Origin: Lachnospiraceae bacterium
GTDB taxonomy: Bacteria; Bacillota; Clostridia; Lachnospirales; Lachnospiraceae
Reading direction: 5' to 3'
DNA: 64,000 bases
Assembly: GCA_015057525.1 (NCBI GenBank)
Contig: SVEE01000007.1
Coordinates: 62,001-126,000 of the forward strand
Shown in pieces: positions 37,147-46,759 of this stretch (position 1 is its first letter; every line of letters starts with the position of its first letter). Position numbers and translations under genes: made by a program. Below the pieces are notes generated by a model. It did no database searches. It saw only the letters and a program-made list of their open reading frames with translations, and was not told the origin of the DNA.

Positions 37147-39589
37147 TCTCGTTATAGAAGCCTTTGGTCCCTTTGCTGGCAAGGAGGAAATAGATTTCTC
37201 CAAAATGAAATCAGGTCTATTTCTTATTACAGGTGACACTGGAGCAGGAAAGACCACTATTTTTGATGCAATGACATTTGCTTTGTACGGTGAGGCAAGT
37301 GGAAATAATCGAAAATCTACAATGTTGAGAAGTGATTTTGCAACAGACGACTGTGTAACAAGAGTCACCTATAAATTCAATTATGGAAGTAAAGAATATA
37401 AGGTAGTTAGAACACCTCAATATGAGCGTCGCAAGCTGAGAGGACAGGGAACTATAAAGCAGAATGCTGATGCCACTCTTTATGATGGTGAGGAAGTGAT
37501 AGCAACTGGTGCTGGCGGTGTAACTGAGAAGATTCAGGAGATTATGGGACTAAACAGAGACCAGTTTGTGAATGTGTCTATGATTGCCCAAGGAGAATTC
37601 TTAAAGCTGTTGTTAGCGAAATCTTCAGACAGAGCTCTTATTTTTAGAGATATTTTTAATACAGGAATATATAAGCATTTGCAGCTTTCTTTAAAAGATA
37701 AGGCAAAAGAATTGTATGTGGAAATGGACAGGTGTAAGAATGCTTTGATTCAGTATGCTGGAGGCTGTGAACTCGGTGATGAAGATAATTATGAAGACCT
37801 TTTGAGAGCAAAAAATATTTATGTGCTTCCTAAACTTATTGAGGATTTAGAAACAATAATCCAAAGGGATAATGAGGATTTATCAAACTTAAAAAGAGAT
37901 AAGTCCGCTAAAAAAAAGGAACACGCAAAAGCGTCTGAAAAATATACTAAGACAGTTGAAAAACAGAGAGAATACAATGAAATAAAAAAACGTCTTGATA
38001 AAGCTAAAAATGAGTTACATGAGGCAGAAGAAAAGTATGCTAGTGCTAATAAAGTACTCGAAGAAGCGGGCAAGCAGATTTTCATGGTGGACGAAGAAAC
38101 CAGCAAGGCGGCTATTATACGTAATGCAATTCCTATGTACAACAAGCTGGAAATGCTACAGAAGGATTATGACGATGTTAAAAAACAACTTGATGAGGTT
38201 GAGAAAAAATATTCCAGCAAGCAGAAGGAATTGGAGATAAACAGTAGAGATATTGAAAGGATAAAAAAAGAGGTAACAGTATCTAGCGAAAAATTTGAAA
38301 ACCTTGAGAAAGAAAAAAATCAAGTAGCTCATCAGTATGAGAGTATGTCAGACGCATTTCTTAGATGTCAGGCTGGCATTATGGCTAGTCGTTTAACTAA
38401 AGGAACCCCTTGTCCGGTTTGTGGCTCTCTTAGTCACCCTTCAAAGCAAAGCCTTACGGAGAAGGTTTGTACAGAAGAAGAGCTTAACCAAATGAAAGAA
38501 AAAAGGGACAGATTAAAAGAGGAACAACAAAGGACAAGTATTATTATAGCTGATAAAAAGAAGGAAGAGGAAAAACTTCTTCAAAATAAAGAGAATTTGA
38601 TGAAGGAAGAAGCAGTATATCAAAGAGAAACTAATGAATTAAAGGTTCTTCTCGCACAGATTACTGCATCCATTGATACAGCTAGAGAACAGCTTCAATT
38701 TAAATGCCTAAAGGATGCGGAGAAAGAAGCTAAAAGACATACAGACAAAGCAAACGAAATTAAGAAGGCATACGAGGATGCAAAAGAAAAAGTAGAGAAG
38801 ATTAATATTGCTTTAAATACATTAAAGAACCAGATTAGTAAGGACGAGGAATGGCTTTCTAAAAAGGAAAAATCTATAGTAGATGTGGTTGCTTTAAAAG
38901 TAGAGGCAGATGATTTACAAAATCAGTTGGGGCTTCTTGAAAAGGAAGAAAGAGTGCTGGATCTTCGCTTGGATAAAAATAAAAGTGCTCTAAAAAATAT
39001 TCTTATGTCAAAAGAGGCTTACGAAAAGATAGAAAACAGTTGGAAAATTTATGATCAGCTTAATCTAACCGCCAACGGTGGTGGCTATGGAAAAGGTAAA
39101 TTTGACTTTGAGAGCTTTGTTCAGGCAAAATATTTTGAGCAGGTCATTGCACTTGCTAATGTAAGGCTTGGTAAAATGACCTATGGAAGATATGAGCTAA
39201 TAAGACGAACAACTGCTGATTCTAAGGCTAGTCATACAGGTCTTGAAATTGATGTATTAGATAACAATACTGGTAAAACAAGACGTGGTGAAACTCTTTC
39301 AGGAGGAGAGGCATTTATGGCTGCTCTTTCAATGGCACTAGGGATGTCAGATGTAATATCCGCAAATTCAGGAGGTATTAGAATGGATTCCATGTTTGTT
39401 GATGAAGGTTTTGGTTCTTTGGATGCTAACGCATTGGAACAGGCACTTTCTGTTTTGACAGAATTATCCGATTGTGATGGCGAGTATGTACGACAGGTGG
39501 GGATTATTTCCCATGTGGAAACCTTGAAAGAGAGAATAGATAATAAAATAGTTGTCAAAACAGGAATTCATGGTAGTAGAATTTGTTAA
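37133..39589 (+). CDS. sbcC: Exonuclease subunit SbcC (Rad50-like ATPase)
   Basis: The 818-residue ATPase has the Walker A motif GDTGAGKTT at residues 34-42 and the Q-loop region MIAQGEFLKLL. Two long coiled coils (about 190-420 and 445-650) flank the zinc hook CPVC at 427-430. The C-terminal signature is LSGGEAFMAAL and the Walker B/D-loop is VDEGFGSLD. It is shorter than Escherichia coli SbcC (over 1,000 residues) because the coils are short, as in many Firmicutes. The ATG at 37133 is used, with GGGGGTG six bases upstream; a GTG at 37124 is too close to that site. Confidence 0.95.
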   Translation: MRPINLVIEAFGPFAGKEEIDFSKMKSGLFLITGDTGAGKTTIFDAMTFALYGEASGNNRKSTMLRSDFATDDCVTRVTYKFNYGSKEYKVVRTPQYERRKLRGQGTIKQNADATLYDGEEVIATGAGGVTEKIQEIMGLNRDQFVNVSMIAQGEFLKLLLAKSSDRALIFRDIFNTGIYKHLQLSLKDKAKELYVEMDRCKNALIQYAGGCELGDEDNYEDLLRAKNIYVLPKLIEDLETIIQRDNEDLSNLKRDKSAKKKEHAKASEKYTKTVEKQREYNEIKKRLDKAKNELHEAEEKYASANKVLEEAGKQIFMVDEETSKAAIIRNAIPMYNKLEMLQKDYDDVKKQLDEVEKKYSSKQKELEINSRDIERIKKEVTVSSEKFENLEKEKNQVAHQYESMSDAFLRCQAGIMASRLTKGTPCPVCGSLSHPSKQSLTEKVCTEEELNQMKEKRDRLKEEQQRTSIIIADKKKEEEKLLQNKENLMKEEAVYQRETNELKVLLAQITASIDTAREQLQFKCLKDAEKEAKRHTDKANEIKKAYEDAKEKVEKINIALNTLKNQISKDEEWLSKKEKSIVDVVALKVEADDLQNQLGLLEKEERVLDLRLDKNKSALKNILMSKEAYEKIENSWKIYDQLNLTANGGGYGKGKFDFESFVQAKYFEQVIALANVRLGKMTYGRYELIRRTTADSKASHTGLEIDVLDNNTGKTRRGETLSGGEAFMAALSMALGMSDVISANSGGIRMDSMFVDEGFGSLDANALEQALSVLTELSDCDGEYVRQVGIISHVETLKERIDNKIVVKTGIHGSRIC

Positions 39590-39616
39590 AAATAGTTAAG
39601 TTTACCAAATAAATAA

Positions 39617-39645
39617 TTGACAAAAATTTTCTGTATTAGTATTCT
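39617..39645 (+). promoter_or_regulatory. Promoter of the Tic20-like gene
   Basis: A perfect TTGACA (-35) at 39617-39622 is 17 bases from TATTCT (-10) at 39640-39645, just after the sbcC stop. The gene starts 45 bases after the -10. Confidence 0.65.
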
Positions 39646-39689
39646 ATAAGGTAGTGATATTACACACGAAAAATAAAGGAGGACATATT

Positions 39690-40007
39690 ATGGACGCTAA
39701 AACTGCAAGTATTGTAAGCTACATAACTTGGATCGGCTGGATTGTAGCTCTTTTAGTCGGCAACAAAGATGATGCTGAGGTTAAGAAGAACTTAAATCAG
39801 GCACTTGTAATCAACATTGTAGCTACTGTAAGTGGTATCGTTACAGGAGTTGGATCATTAATTCCATTAATCGGATTTTTATTTACAGTTCTTGGTGCGC
39901 TTGTTTCCCTTGTTTGCTTTATCTTAGCAATTATGGGTATTGTTAACGCTGTTAATGGTGACGGTAAGTCACTTCCAGTAGTAAGTGCATTCCAGATTAT
40001 TAAATAA
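39690..40007 (+). CDS. Tic20/DUF4870-like small membrane protein
   Basis: The 105-residue protein has three hydrophobic segments (about 5-24, 38-62 and 64-90). The first is SYITWIGWIVALLVGNKDD and is followed by KKNLNQALVI, a pattern shared with DUF4870/Tic20-like membrane proteins. Their function in bacteria is not known. The gene is a single transcription unit: its own promoter lies upstream, AAAGGAGG is the ribosome site, and a terminator follows. Third positions are richer in C than nearby, suggesting fair expression. Confidence 0.7.
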   Translation: MDAKTASIVSYITWIGWIVALLVGNKDDAEVKKNLNQALVINIVATVSGIVTGVGSLIPLIGFLFTVLGALVSLVCFILAIMGIVNAVNGDGKSLPVVSAFQIIK

Positions 40008-40015
40008 TTGAGATG

Positions 40016-40046
40016 TAGCCGAGTCTGGTGGCTCGGCTATTTTTCT
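40016..40046 (+). terminator. Intrinsic terminator after the Tic20-like gene
   Basis: An 8-bp perfect stem (40016-40023 with 40032-40039) around an 8-base loop is followed by TTTTTCTTT, nine bases after the stop codon. Confidence 0.85.
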
Positions 40047-40116
40047 TTGGAAAATTTTCTTTGTTAAAATGTGTAATATACAAATATAAAGTTAAGAATA
40101 TAAAAAAGGTGATAAT

Positions 40117-41364
40117 ATGAGAGAACGAAAACAAAATATAAGAACTATATTAGCCATAATAACATTTACGTTGTTGTTGGCATATTTGATTAATCATACA
40201 GGTGTAATTTTTGGGGTTATTAACAAGCTCATTGCATTGCTGTTCCCATTTTTAATAGGTTGTGGAATGGCATTTGTTATAAATATACCTATGCGTGGTA
40301 TTGAGAATAAATTTTTTAAGAACCCAAATTCCAAGCTGTATAAGGCTAGACGTCCTATAAGTATGGTTGCATCATATGTATTATTTTTACTTGTTATAGT
40401 ATTAGTAATATTTGTGGTTGTTCCTGAGGTTGCAGATACTCTTTTGGTAATTAGAGATAAATTTCCTGCATTTGTATCTAATGCAAAAAGCTTTCTCATA
40501 AAATACACAGAAAAATTTCCTGAGATAACAGAAACCATTATGAATGTGGAATTGGATTGGGACAAAATCACAGGGGTAATTTTTAACAGTAGTTCATCTA
40601 TTATTGAGAGTACAGTATCACTTTTTTCATCATTTATAAGTGCAGTGGTAAATGTTATTGTGGGAATTGTTTTCTCTGCATATATTCTTTCTCAGAAAGA
40701 AAAGCTTTCTAAGCAGGTCAAGATGTTTATATATGCTATGTATAAGGAAAGCACAGCAGATGAGCTTATGGTGTTTGGTAAAATTGCTAATACTACATTC
40801 TCTAAGTTCTTTACATGTCAGTTTAGAGAAGGTATTATTCTTGGAACAATGATAGGTGTAACTATGGCAGTAATAGGTATGCCATATCCCCTTACTACAG
40901 GTGTATTAATTGCTTTTACAGCGTTAATTCCTATTTTTGGTGCGTTTATAGGACTTGCAATTTGTGGATTCCTTATTCTTGTTGATACACCAAGTATGCT
41001 TATTGGCTTTGTTATATTATTCTTTGTTATTCAGTTTATAGAGAATTATTTTATATATCCAAAGCTTGTTGGTGGTGATATAGGTCTTTCTGCTATATGG
41101 GTTTTACTTGCTGTTCTTGTAGGTGGAGATTTAATGGGCGTAGTTGGAATGCTCATATTTATTCCACTTGTTTCAGTATTCTACTCATATATGAGAAGCA
41201 TTATATATAGAAAGTTAAAGAAAAAGAATATTGATGTGGACAAAAAGCAGGTTCCGGACAATGTTATGCCATTGATGGAAGGAAGACGTAGACTTTTCAG
41301 CGCCAGAGGGAAAGCTGAAGGGAAAAAAGATGATAATAACGAAGATACAGTGGTTGAGGAATAG
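40117..41364 (+). CDS. AI-2E family (PerM/YtvI-like) transporter
   Basis: The 415-residue protein has seven or eight membrane helices and the family's conserved late region: [20 protein letters not shown]-type wording ([14 protein letters not shown]), [12 protein letters not shown], then [20 protein letters not shown]. The C-terminal 60 residues are charged and cytoplasmic. Family members include Na+/H+ antiporters, exporters of unknown substrates and the disputed AI-2 exporter TqsA, so the substrate is open. It ends two bases before the DUF815 ATPase gene, and the two are clearly one operon. The AAAAGGTGAT site precedes the ATG. Confidence 0.85.
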   Translation: MRERKQNIRTILAIITFTLLLAYLINHTGVIFGVINKLIALLFPFLIGCGMAFVINIPMRGIENKFFKNPNSKLYKARRPISMVASYVLFLLVIVLVIFVVVPEVADTLLVIRDKFPAFVSNAKSFLIKYTEKFPEITETIMNVELDWDKITGVIFNSSSSIIESTVSLFSSFISAVVNVIVGIVFSAYILSQKEKLSKQVKMFIYAMYKESTADELMVFGKIANTTFSKFFTCQFREGIILGTMIGVTMAVIGMPYPLTTGVLIAFTALIPIFGAFIGLAICGFLILVDTPSMLIGFVILFFVIQFIENYFIYPKLVGGDIGLSAIWVLLAVLVGGDLMGVVGMLIFIPLVSVFYSYMRSIIYRKLKKKNIDVDKKQVPDNVMPLMEGRRRLFSARGKAEGKKDDNNEDTVVEE

Positions 41365-41366
41365 AT

Positions 41367-42674
41367 ATGTATAAAGAAATACCAGGTTTAGTATTATATA
41401 GAGATTTAGGTGAGGACAGTATCCTCTATAAAATGGCTGAGATATTTAAGGATAAGGATAACAAGAAGGCAAGCAATGAGGAACTTGTAAGTAGAATATA
41501 TCAGCAGATAAAACGAATATTGGATGTAGCTACCAGCTATGGATTTAATAGGAATCTTTGGCAGGATTACCTTGCATTTTTGCTTATTACTAATGAAAAT
41601 TCATTTACTCTTACTTGCGAAAAAGTTGGTGCAGGTGATGGCACAGTAAATAAGTTTGCAAAAAATGACTATGCAATATTTATGAAGCTTTTTAATTTTG
41701 ATTTTTCTGCAATAGAGAAGGATTTGGGAATCGATTGTTTTTCAACAATTACTAATTACACTTCTCTGCCTAAGAAAGAGCAGATGTACAATCAGAATGT
41801 TAGCGAAAAGGTAAGATACGTAAGTGATAAAATAAGTCAAGCGTCCAATATAGATGAGGTCTTTGAAATTATGACTGAATTCTACAAAAAATATGGTGTG
41901 GGTATGTTTGGCTTAAACAAGGCATTTCGTATTAAACATGATGAAGGTAAGGATTTGGAATTTATACCTATCAATAATACAGAGAAGGTTGTCCTTGATG
42001 ATTTAGTAGGTTATGAAATACAAAAGAAAAAGTTAGTAGATAATACAGAGGCCTTTGTGAATGGAAGAAAGGCTAACAATGTACTCCTTTTTGGAGATAG
42101 CGGTACAGGTAAATCTACAAGTGTTAAAGCCATAATTAACGAATACTACGAGCAAGGACTTAGAATGATAGAAATTTACAAGCATCAGTTCAAGGACTTG
42201 TCCTCAATAATCTCCCATGTAAAAAATAGAAATTACAAATTTATTATATATATGGATGATTTGTCTTTCGAGGAGTTTGAGATAGAATATAAATATTTGA
42301 AGGCAGTAATCGAGGGTGGATTGGAAATTAAACCAGATAATGTTTTGATTTATGCTACATCAAATAGAAGACATCTCATAAAGGAAACATGGAACGACCG
42401 TTCCGACATGAATGTTGAATTGCATCACTCTGACACTATGCAGGAGAAAATGTCACTGGTTAACAGATTTGGTGTAACAATTAGTTTTTCTAAACCATCT
42501 AAGAAAGAGTTTAACAACATAGTTACTGAAATAGCTAAGAGGTATCCACAAATTAAGCTCTCAGATGACGAACTTGTTTTGGAGGCTAATAAGTGGGAGT
42601 TATCTCATGGTGGTTTATCAGGTAGAACAGCTCAGCAGTTTATTAATTATTTGCTTGGACAGGTTCAGGATTAG
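41367..42674 (+). CDS. DUF815 AAA+ ATPase
   Basis: This 435-residue protein belongs to the DUF815 group of P-loop ATPases. Its Walker A motif is [16 protein letters not shown] (about residues 244-259), [13 protein letters not shown] is the Walker B strand, and [11 protein letters not shown] is the sensor. The last third has [15 protein letters not shown], with a likely arginine contact. The N-terminal 200 residues are helical and not recognised. Its role is unknown in the family; the two-base spacing to the AI-2E-type transporter suggests a shared pathway. Confidence 0.85.
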   Translation: MYKEIPGLVLYRDLGEDSILYKMAEIFKDKDNKKASNEELVSRIYQQIKRILDVATSYGFNRNLWQDYLAFLLITNENSFTLTCEKVGAGDGTVNKFAKNDYAIFMKLFNFDFSAIEKDLGIDCFSTITNYTSLPKKEQMYNQNVSEKVRYVSDKISQASNIDEVFEIMTEFYKKYGVGMFGLNKAFRIKHDEGKDLEFIPINNTEKVVLDDLVGYEIQKKKLVDNTEAFVNGRKANNVLLFGDSGTGKSTSVKAIINEYYEQGLRMIEIYKHQFKDLSSIISHVKNRNYKFIIYMDDLSFEEFEIEYKYLKAVIEGGLEIKPDNVLIYATSNRRHLIKETWNDRSDMNVELHHSDTMQEKMSLVNRFGVTISFSKPSKKEFNNIVTEIAKRYPQIKLSDDELVLEANKWELSHGGLSGRTAQQFINYLLGQVQD

Positions 42675-42692
42675 CCATATATAATCAGGTTG

Positions 42693-43331
42693 CTATTTGC
42701 TTTGTAATTTGATATTATTTAGCTTAGTTACGATTACGGGACCAGATAGGGAAGTAAGACTTTCGGCTTTATTTATAAGGTCGTTAAGCTTGTCATCTTC
42801 TCCGTGCTTAATATATATTTCAGCAAGGTTAATGTATGTTGCTGATATGTCTGAACCTATGGATACACTGTACTCTAAGAATTGGCGTGTTGCAGTGTCA
42901 TCAGTTGTATCGGCATCTAACAAAGCATTTCCAATATTGTTGAGAAGCCTGATAAAGCTGGTGAAATTCTCGTCGTACGAAGAAAGATCATTAAGGTTGG
43001 CTGGTCCATACATAAGTTTTAGGTCGGTGTTAGAATATCCAGACAAATTAATGATTTTCTTGTCAGAGAAAGTCTGGAATTCATCTGCTAAATCTTTTCT
43101 TCCTATGTTGATTAGGGAATCAAGAGGCAGATGCGAAGGATAAACGATATAGTCTAGTCCAGATATGTCCTTGCGTCTTACAGAATTAGCTTCTAGTTCT
43201 CTGTTCCAGAAACTGTTTTTTCTATCAGACATGGCTTTGTTATTTATAGAAATACCACGGGCCACGATATAACACAGAGAAAATACTAAAAAAAATGAAA
43301 TTAAACCTATGTGATCTAGAATAAAACTCAT
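42693..43331 (-). CDS. Membrane-anchored TPR-like protein of unknown function
   Basis: The 212-residue protein begins with one membrane helix (about residues 8-27, GLISFFLVFSLCYIVARG) and then a soluble domain with helical repeat-like segments near the end (ISATYINLAEIYIKHGEDD, LNDLINKAESL), as in a short TPR region. I do not recognise the family. The start was moved inward to the ATG whose first base is 43331, because a GAAAGGA site lies directly upstream on this strand. Its stop lies 18 bases beyond the DUF815 gene, which converges on it. It is back to back with the tiny gene at 43360. Confidence 0.6.
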   Translation of the reverse strand: MSFILDHIGLISFFLVFSLCYIVARGISINNKAMSDRKNSFWNRELEANSVRRKDISGLDYIVYPSHLPLDSLINIGRKDLADEFQTFSDKKIINLSGYSNTDLKLMYGPANLNDLSSYDENFTSFIRLLNNIGNALLDADTTDDTATRQFLEYSVSIGSDISATYINLAEIYIKHGEDDKLNDLINKAESLTSLSGPVIVTKLNNIKLQSK

Positions 43332-43359
43332 AAATAATCCTTTCGGAGGTAAAAATAAA

Positions 43360-43464
43360 ATGATTAACTTTAGTAACAAAAAGACACAGAGAAAAATATC
43401 TATAGCAATAGCTGCAATCTTAGTAGTTGCAATGGTTGTAGGTCTTCTTGTTTCCTATATTTAA
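43360..43464 (+). CDS. 34-residue single-pass membrane protein
   Basis: A clear CGGAGGT site is followed by an ATG and 34 codons: a basic start (NKKTQRK) and then one hydrophobic helix (IAIAAILVVAMVVGLLVSYI). The make-up recalls Prli42-type stressosome miniproteins of Firmicutes, but the match is by shape only. The start codon is only 28 bases from that of the minus-strand gene, so its promoter must lie inside that gene. The next plus-strand gene begins 75 bases later. It is below the size at which most gene finders report a gene. Confidence 0.6.
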   Translation: MINFSNKKTQRKISIAIAAILVVAMVVGLLVSYI

Positions 43465-43539
43465 GTACATATATACTTTACATAGGATAACATGAAGAAG
43501 GAGAATTTTCAAGGTTACCGGCAGGAGGTCCACTGTATT

Positions 43540-44535
43540 ATGGAACAGGGCTCTGTGAATGAACGCTGTCTTACACGTTCAGTTATCAAGCATATTAGAA
43601 AACATAATAAAGCTCTAAACACAGGTGCCGCTGTAGGTAATGACTATGCCAGTTTTAATTTGGGAGAGAATTCCTCTATAGTATGGAGCGATGGGGTTAG
43701 TGATGACCCGTTTTTGGCGTGGACAAAGGCTTTGAATAATCTTGCAGTTTCAGGTGGAACAATCCTCGGGGCAAGAATTGCTTTTTTGTGTCCAGAGAAC
43801 ACAAAAGAATCTCAAATTAAGGAATACATGAAGGTGTTCAATTGTCTTGCAGATGATAGTGGAATACAAATCATGGGTGGACACACTGAGATAAGCAAAG
43901 TGCATAATGACATTAGCTTTGTTGTTAATGTGCTAGGTATTTGTGGTTCATACTGTGCAAAAACAAAAAGTATTGAACCAGGTTTTGATATTATCATGAC
44001 TAAATATGCAGGTATTATGGGTGGGGATAGACTTGCCCGAATAAACCATGACCAGTTGTGTGGAAGGTTTGCCAAAAGCTATGTAGAGTCTGCATATGTA
44101 GACAGGAATATGTTTTCAATTTCCAAGGAAGCAAAAATCCTTTCCAACAGAGGAGATGTGTATTATATGCATGATGTTTCATGTGGTGGAATTTATGGTG
44201 CTTTGTGGCAGCTTGGGTCCAAGATTAATCATGGTATAGAAATAAGACACAACAACATATTTATTAAACAGGAAACAATAGAAATAGCTGAATTCTTTAA
44301 TATAAATCCTTATATGTTGGATGGAACCGGCTCCTTGATAGCGGTGGTGGAAAATGGTGAGTCCGCTGTTAACGAGCTTAATGAGGCAGGAATTCCGTCC
44401 GCTGTTATTGGAAAGGTATCTTCGGGCAAGGAACGCTTTGTAGTTATTGAACCAACAGGAGAGAAGAGATTTTTATCGCCGGTGAACGGTGATGAGATAT
44501 ATAAGATAATAGGAGGAATGCGTTGTGAATATTGA
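43540..44535 (+). CDS. AIR-synthase/HypE-like protein
   Basis: The 331-residue protein has the two-domain AIR synthase-related fold: an N-terminal ATP-binding half with VGNDYASFNLGE and VSDDPFLAWTKALNNLAVSGG, and a C-terminal half with HDVSCGGIYGALWQL and IGKVSSG. Relatives include PurM, HypE, ThiL and SelD, but this clostridial group has no defined substrate. An ATG at 43492 would add 16 residues; 43540 is preferred because CAGGAGGT lies 10 bases upstream and the N-terminus then fits the family. The end overlaps the Lrp-type regulator gene. Confidence 0.72.
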   Translation: MEQGSVNERCLTRSVIKHIRKHNKALNTGAAVGNDYASFNLGENSSIVWSDGVSDDPFLAWTKALNNLAVSGGTILGARIAFLCPENTKESQIKEYMKVFNCLADDSGIQIMGGHTEISKVHNDISFVVNVLGICGSYCAKTKSIEPGFDIIMTKYAGIMGGDRLARINHDQLCGRFAKSYVESAYVDRNMFSISKEAKILSNRGDVYYMHDVSCGGIYGALWQLGSKINHGIEIRHNNIFIKQETIEIAEFFNINPYMLDGTGSLIAVVENGESAVNELNEAGIPSAVIGKVSSGKERFVVIEPTGEKRFLSPVNGDEIYKIIGGMRCEY

Positions 44536-45007
44536 TGTTTTAAAACTCTTAGAAAACGACAGTAAATTATCTGTTAAAGATATAGCCAGTATGCTTGGCT
44601 TAGATGAGGCCGCCGTGGCCGCGGACATCAAGGCCATGGAGGAAGGCAAAATAATATGTGGATATCATACCATGATAGATTGGGATAAGGTATCAGAGGA
44701 GAAGGTTACTGCTCTTATTGAGGTTAAGGTTACTCCTCAGAGAGGTCAGGGATTTGACAAAATAGCTGAAAGAATTTATAACTATGAGGAAGTAAGTGCC
44801 GTATATCTTATGGCAGGAACATTTGATTTTACTGTATTTATACAGGGTAAATCTTTAAAAGAAGTTTCTAGATTTGTTTCAAGTAAGCTTGCTGTCATGG
44901 AAACTGTTGTAAGCACACAGACTCATTTTGTATTAAAGAAATACAAAGACCATGGCTTAATATTTGACAAAGTAAAACAGGATGAAAGGTTGGCGATTAT
45001 ACCGTAA
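44525..45007 (+). CDS. Lrp/AsnC-family transcription regulator
   Basis: The 160-residue protein has an N-terminal helix-turn-helix (LLENDSKLSVKDIASMLGL, about 6-40) and a RAM effector domain (about 65-150, VSAVYLMAGTFDFTVFIQG). Such proteins bind amino acids and control their metabolism. It starts at a GTG at 44525, with AGGAGG eight bases upstream, inside the end of the AIR-synthase-like gene. The aminotransferase gene starts on the last base of its stop region, so the regulator and the enzyme are translated together, and the aminotransferase is a plausible target or partner. Confidence 0.88.
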   Translation: MNIDVLKLLENDSKLSVKDIASMLGLDEAAVAADIKAMEEGKIICGYHTMIDWDKVSEEKVTALIEVKVTPQRGQGFDKIAERIYNYEEVSAVYLMAGTFDFTVFIQGKSLKEVSRFVSSKLAVMETVVSTQTHFVLKKYKDHGLIFDKVKQDERLAIIP

Positions 45008-46179
45008 TGAGAAATCCATTATCTAAAACAATAGAACAAATAAAACCTTCTGGAATCAGAAAGTTTTTTGATATAGTAAGCGAGATGCCTAACGCTATTT
45101 CTTTAGGTGTTGGTGAGCCTGATTTTGACACACCATGGCATATTCGTGAGGAAGGTATATACTCCCTCGAAAAGGGAAAAACATTCTATACTTCTAACTC
45201 AGGTCTTCTTGAACTTAGAGAAGAGATTTGTAAGTGGTACAAGAGAAAATATGATGTCGACTACGATTACAAGACAGAAGCTCTTATGACAGTTGGTGGT
45301 AGTGAGGGTATTGACGTTGCACTTCGTGCAATGCTTGATCCAGGTGACGAGGTTATTATACCTGAGCCTTGCTACGTTTCATATCTACCATGTGTTGAGC
45401 TTGCAGGTGGTGTTCCTGTAACTATTTCATTGAAGAACGAAAACCAGTTCAGACTTACACCAGATGAGCTTCTTGAGGCGATTACAGATAAGACAAAGAT
45501 ACTTATTCTTTCTTTCCCTAATAATCCAACAGGCGCAATTATGAGCAAGAAGGATCTTGAGCCAATTGCACAGATTTGTAAGGAAAAAGATATATTTGTT
45601 ATTTCTGACGAGATTTATTCAGAGCTTACATATGGAGATGAGCCACATTGCAGTATCGGTTCTTTCCCAGATATGAAGGAGAGAACTATCATTGTAAATG
45701 GTTTCTCTAAGGCATACGCTATGACAGGTTGGAGACTTGGTTACGCACTTGCTCCAAAGATTATAGCAGAGCAGATGACTAAAATTCACCAGTTTGCAAT
45801 TATGTGTGCACCTACTGCAAGTCAGTACGCTGCTATAAGTGCAATCAAGGATGGAGATAAAGATATTGCTAACATGAGAGAGTCATATGACAACAGAAGA
45901 CGTTACCTTCTTAGAACCTTTGAGGAAATGGGACTTCCATGCTTTGAGCCTTTTGGTGCATTCTATGTATTCCCATGCATCAAGGAATTTGGTATGACTT
46001 CAGATGATTTCGCCACACAGCTTCTTAAGGAAGAAGAGCTTGCTGTTGTTCCTGGTACTGCATTTGGTGAATGTGGTGAGGGATTTGTTAGAATTTCTTA
46101 TGCATATTCTTTGGATGAGCTTAGAGAAGCAATGTCGAGAATAGAGAGATTTATTGCAAAGCTTAGAGCGAATAAGTAG
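45007..46179 (+). CDS. Class I aminotransferase paired with Lrp regulator
   Basis: This 390-residue fold-type I PLP enzyme has its lysine at K235 in NGFSKAYAMTGWRLGY. LGVGEPDFDTP opens the substrate region, SFPNNPTGA and SDEIYSELTY are the PLP-contact motifs, and VRISYAYS holds the carboxylate-binding Arg. It resembles the aspartate/alanine/aromatic aminotransferases; which amino acid it uses cannot be told. Codon use (many CTT, GTT and C-ending codons) suggests good expression. Confidence 0.88.
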   Translation: MRNPLSKTIEQIKPSGIRKFFDIVSEMPNAISLGVGEPDFDTPWHIREEGIYSLEKGKTFYTSNSGLLELREEICKWYKRKYDVDYDYKTEALMTVGGSEGIDVALRAMLDPGDEVIIPEPCYVSYLPCVELAGGVPVTISLKNENQFRLTPDELLEAITDKTKILILSFPNNPTGAIMSKKDLEPIAQICKEKDIFVISDEIYSELTYGDEPHCSIGSFPDMKERTIIVNGFSKAYAMTGWRLGYALAPKIIAEQMTKIHQFAIMCAPTASQYAAISAIKDGDKDIANMRESYDNRRRYLLRTFEEMGLPCFEPFGAFYVFPCIKEFGMTSDDFATQLLKEEELAVVPGTAFGECGEGFVRISYAYSLDELREAMSRIERFIAKLRANK

Positions 46180-46267
46180 AGTTTTTGTGGTTCGCTTAGA
46201 AAAGTAGAATATTATGGCTTGGCTGTGAATTATAGTTTGAGGAATTACTTAAAAGTGAGGTTATGAA

Positions 46268-46759
46268 ATGCTTAATATAGTATTACATGAACCAGAGATA
46301 CCAGCTAATACTGGAAATATTGGGCGCACTTGTGTAGCAACAGGTGCGCGCCTTCATTTAATAGAACCTCTGGGATTCAAAATAGATGATAAAAGTTTAA
46401 AAAGAGCGGGACTGGATTATTGGCATAAGCTAGATGTCACAGTGTATGAAGACTATGATGATTTTCTTGCTAAGAATCCGGGGGTTAAGGTTTATATGGC
46501 AACTACAAAATCTAAACAAAAGTATACAGATGTTTCCTTTGAGGAAGATGCATATATTATGTTTGGAGCAGAAAGTAGAGGAATACCAGAGGAAATTCTT
46601 CTTGATAACAAAGAAACTTGTGTAAGGATACCTATGATGCCTGGAGAGCGTTCTCTTAATTTGTCAAATGCTGTTGCTGTGGTCGTATACGAAGCATTGA
46701 GGCAGCAGGATTTTCCAGGATTGGAGGAACAGGGACAGCTTCATAGATATGAGTGGTAG
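46268..46759 (+). CDS. trmL: tRNA (cytidine/uridine-34-2'-O)-methyltransferase
   Basis: This 163-residue minimal SPOUT methyltransferase acts on the wobble base of tRNA-Leu isoacceptors. The signature EPEIPANTGNIGRTC opens it; MFGAESRGIPEE and IPMMPGERSLNLSNAVAVVVYEALRQ form the knotted SAM site. The length is typical. GTGAGG precedes the ATG. It overlaps the radical SAM gene by 11 bases. Confidence 0.95.
   Translation: MLNIVLHEPEIPANTGNIGRTCVATGARLHLIEPLGFKIDDKSLKRAGLDYWHKLDVTVYEDYDDFLAKNPGVKVYMATTKSKQKYTDVSFEEDAYIMFGAESRGIPEEILLDNKETCVRIPMMPGERSLNLSNAVAVVVYEALRQQDFPGLEEQGQLHRYEW

Noticed and set aside
43492-43539. Earlier ATG for the AIR-synthase-like gene
   Set aside because: Only a weak upstream site exists there, whereas CAGGAGGT lies ten bases before the ATG at 43540.
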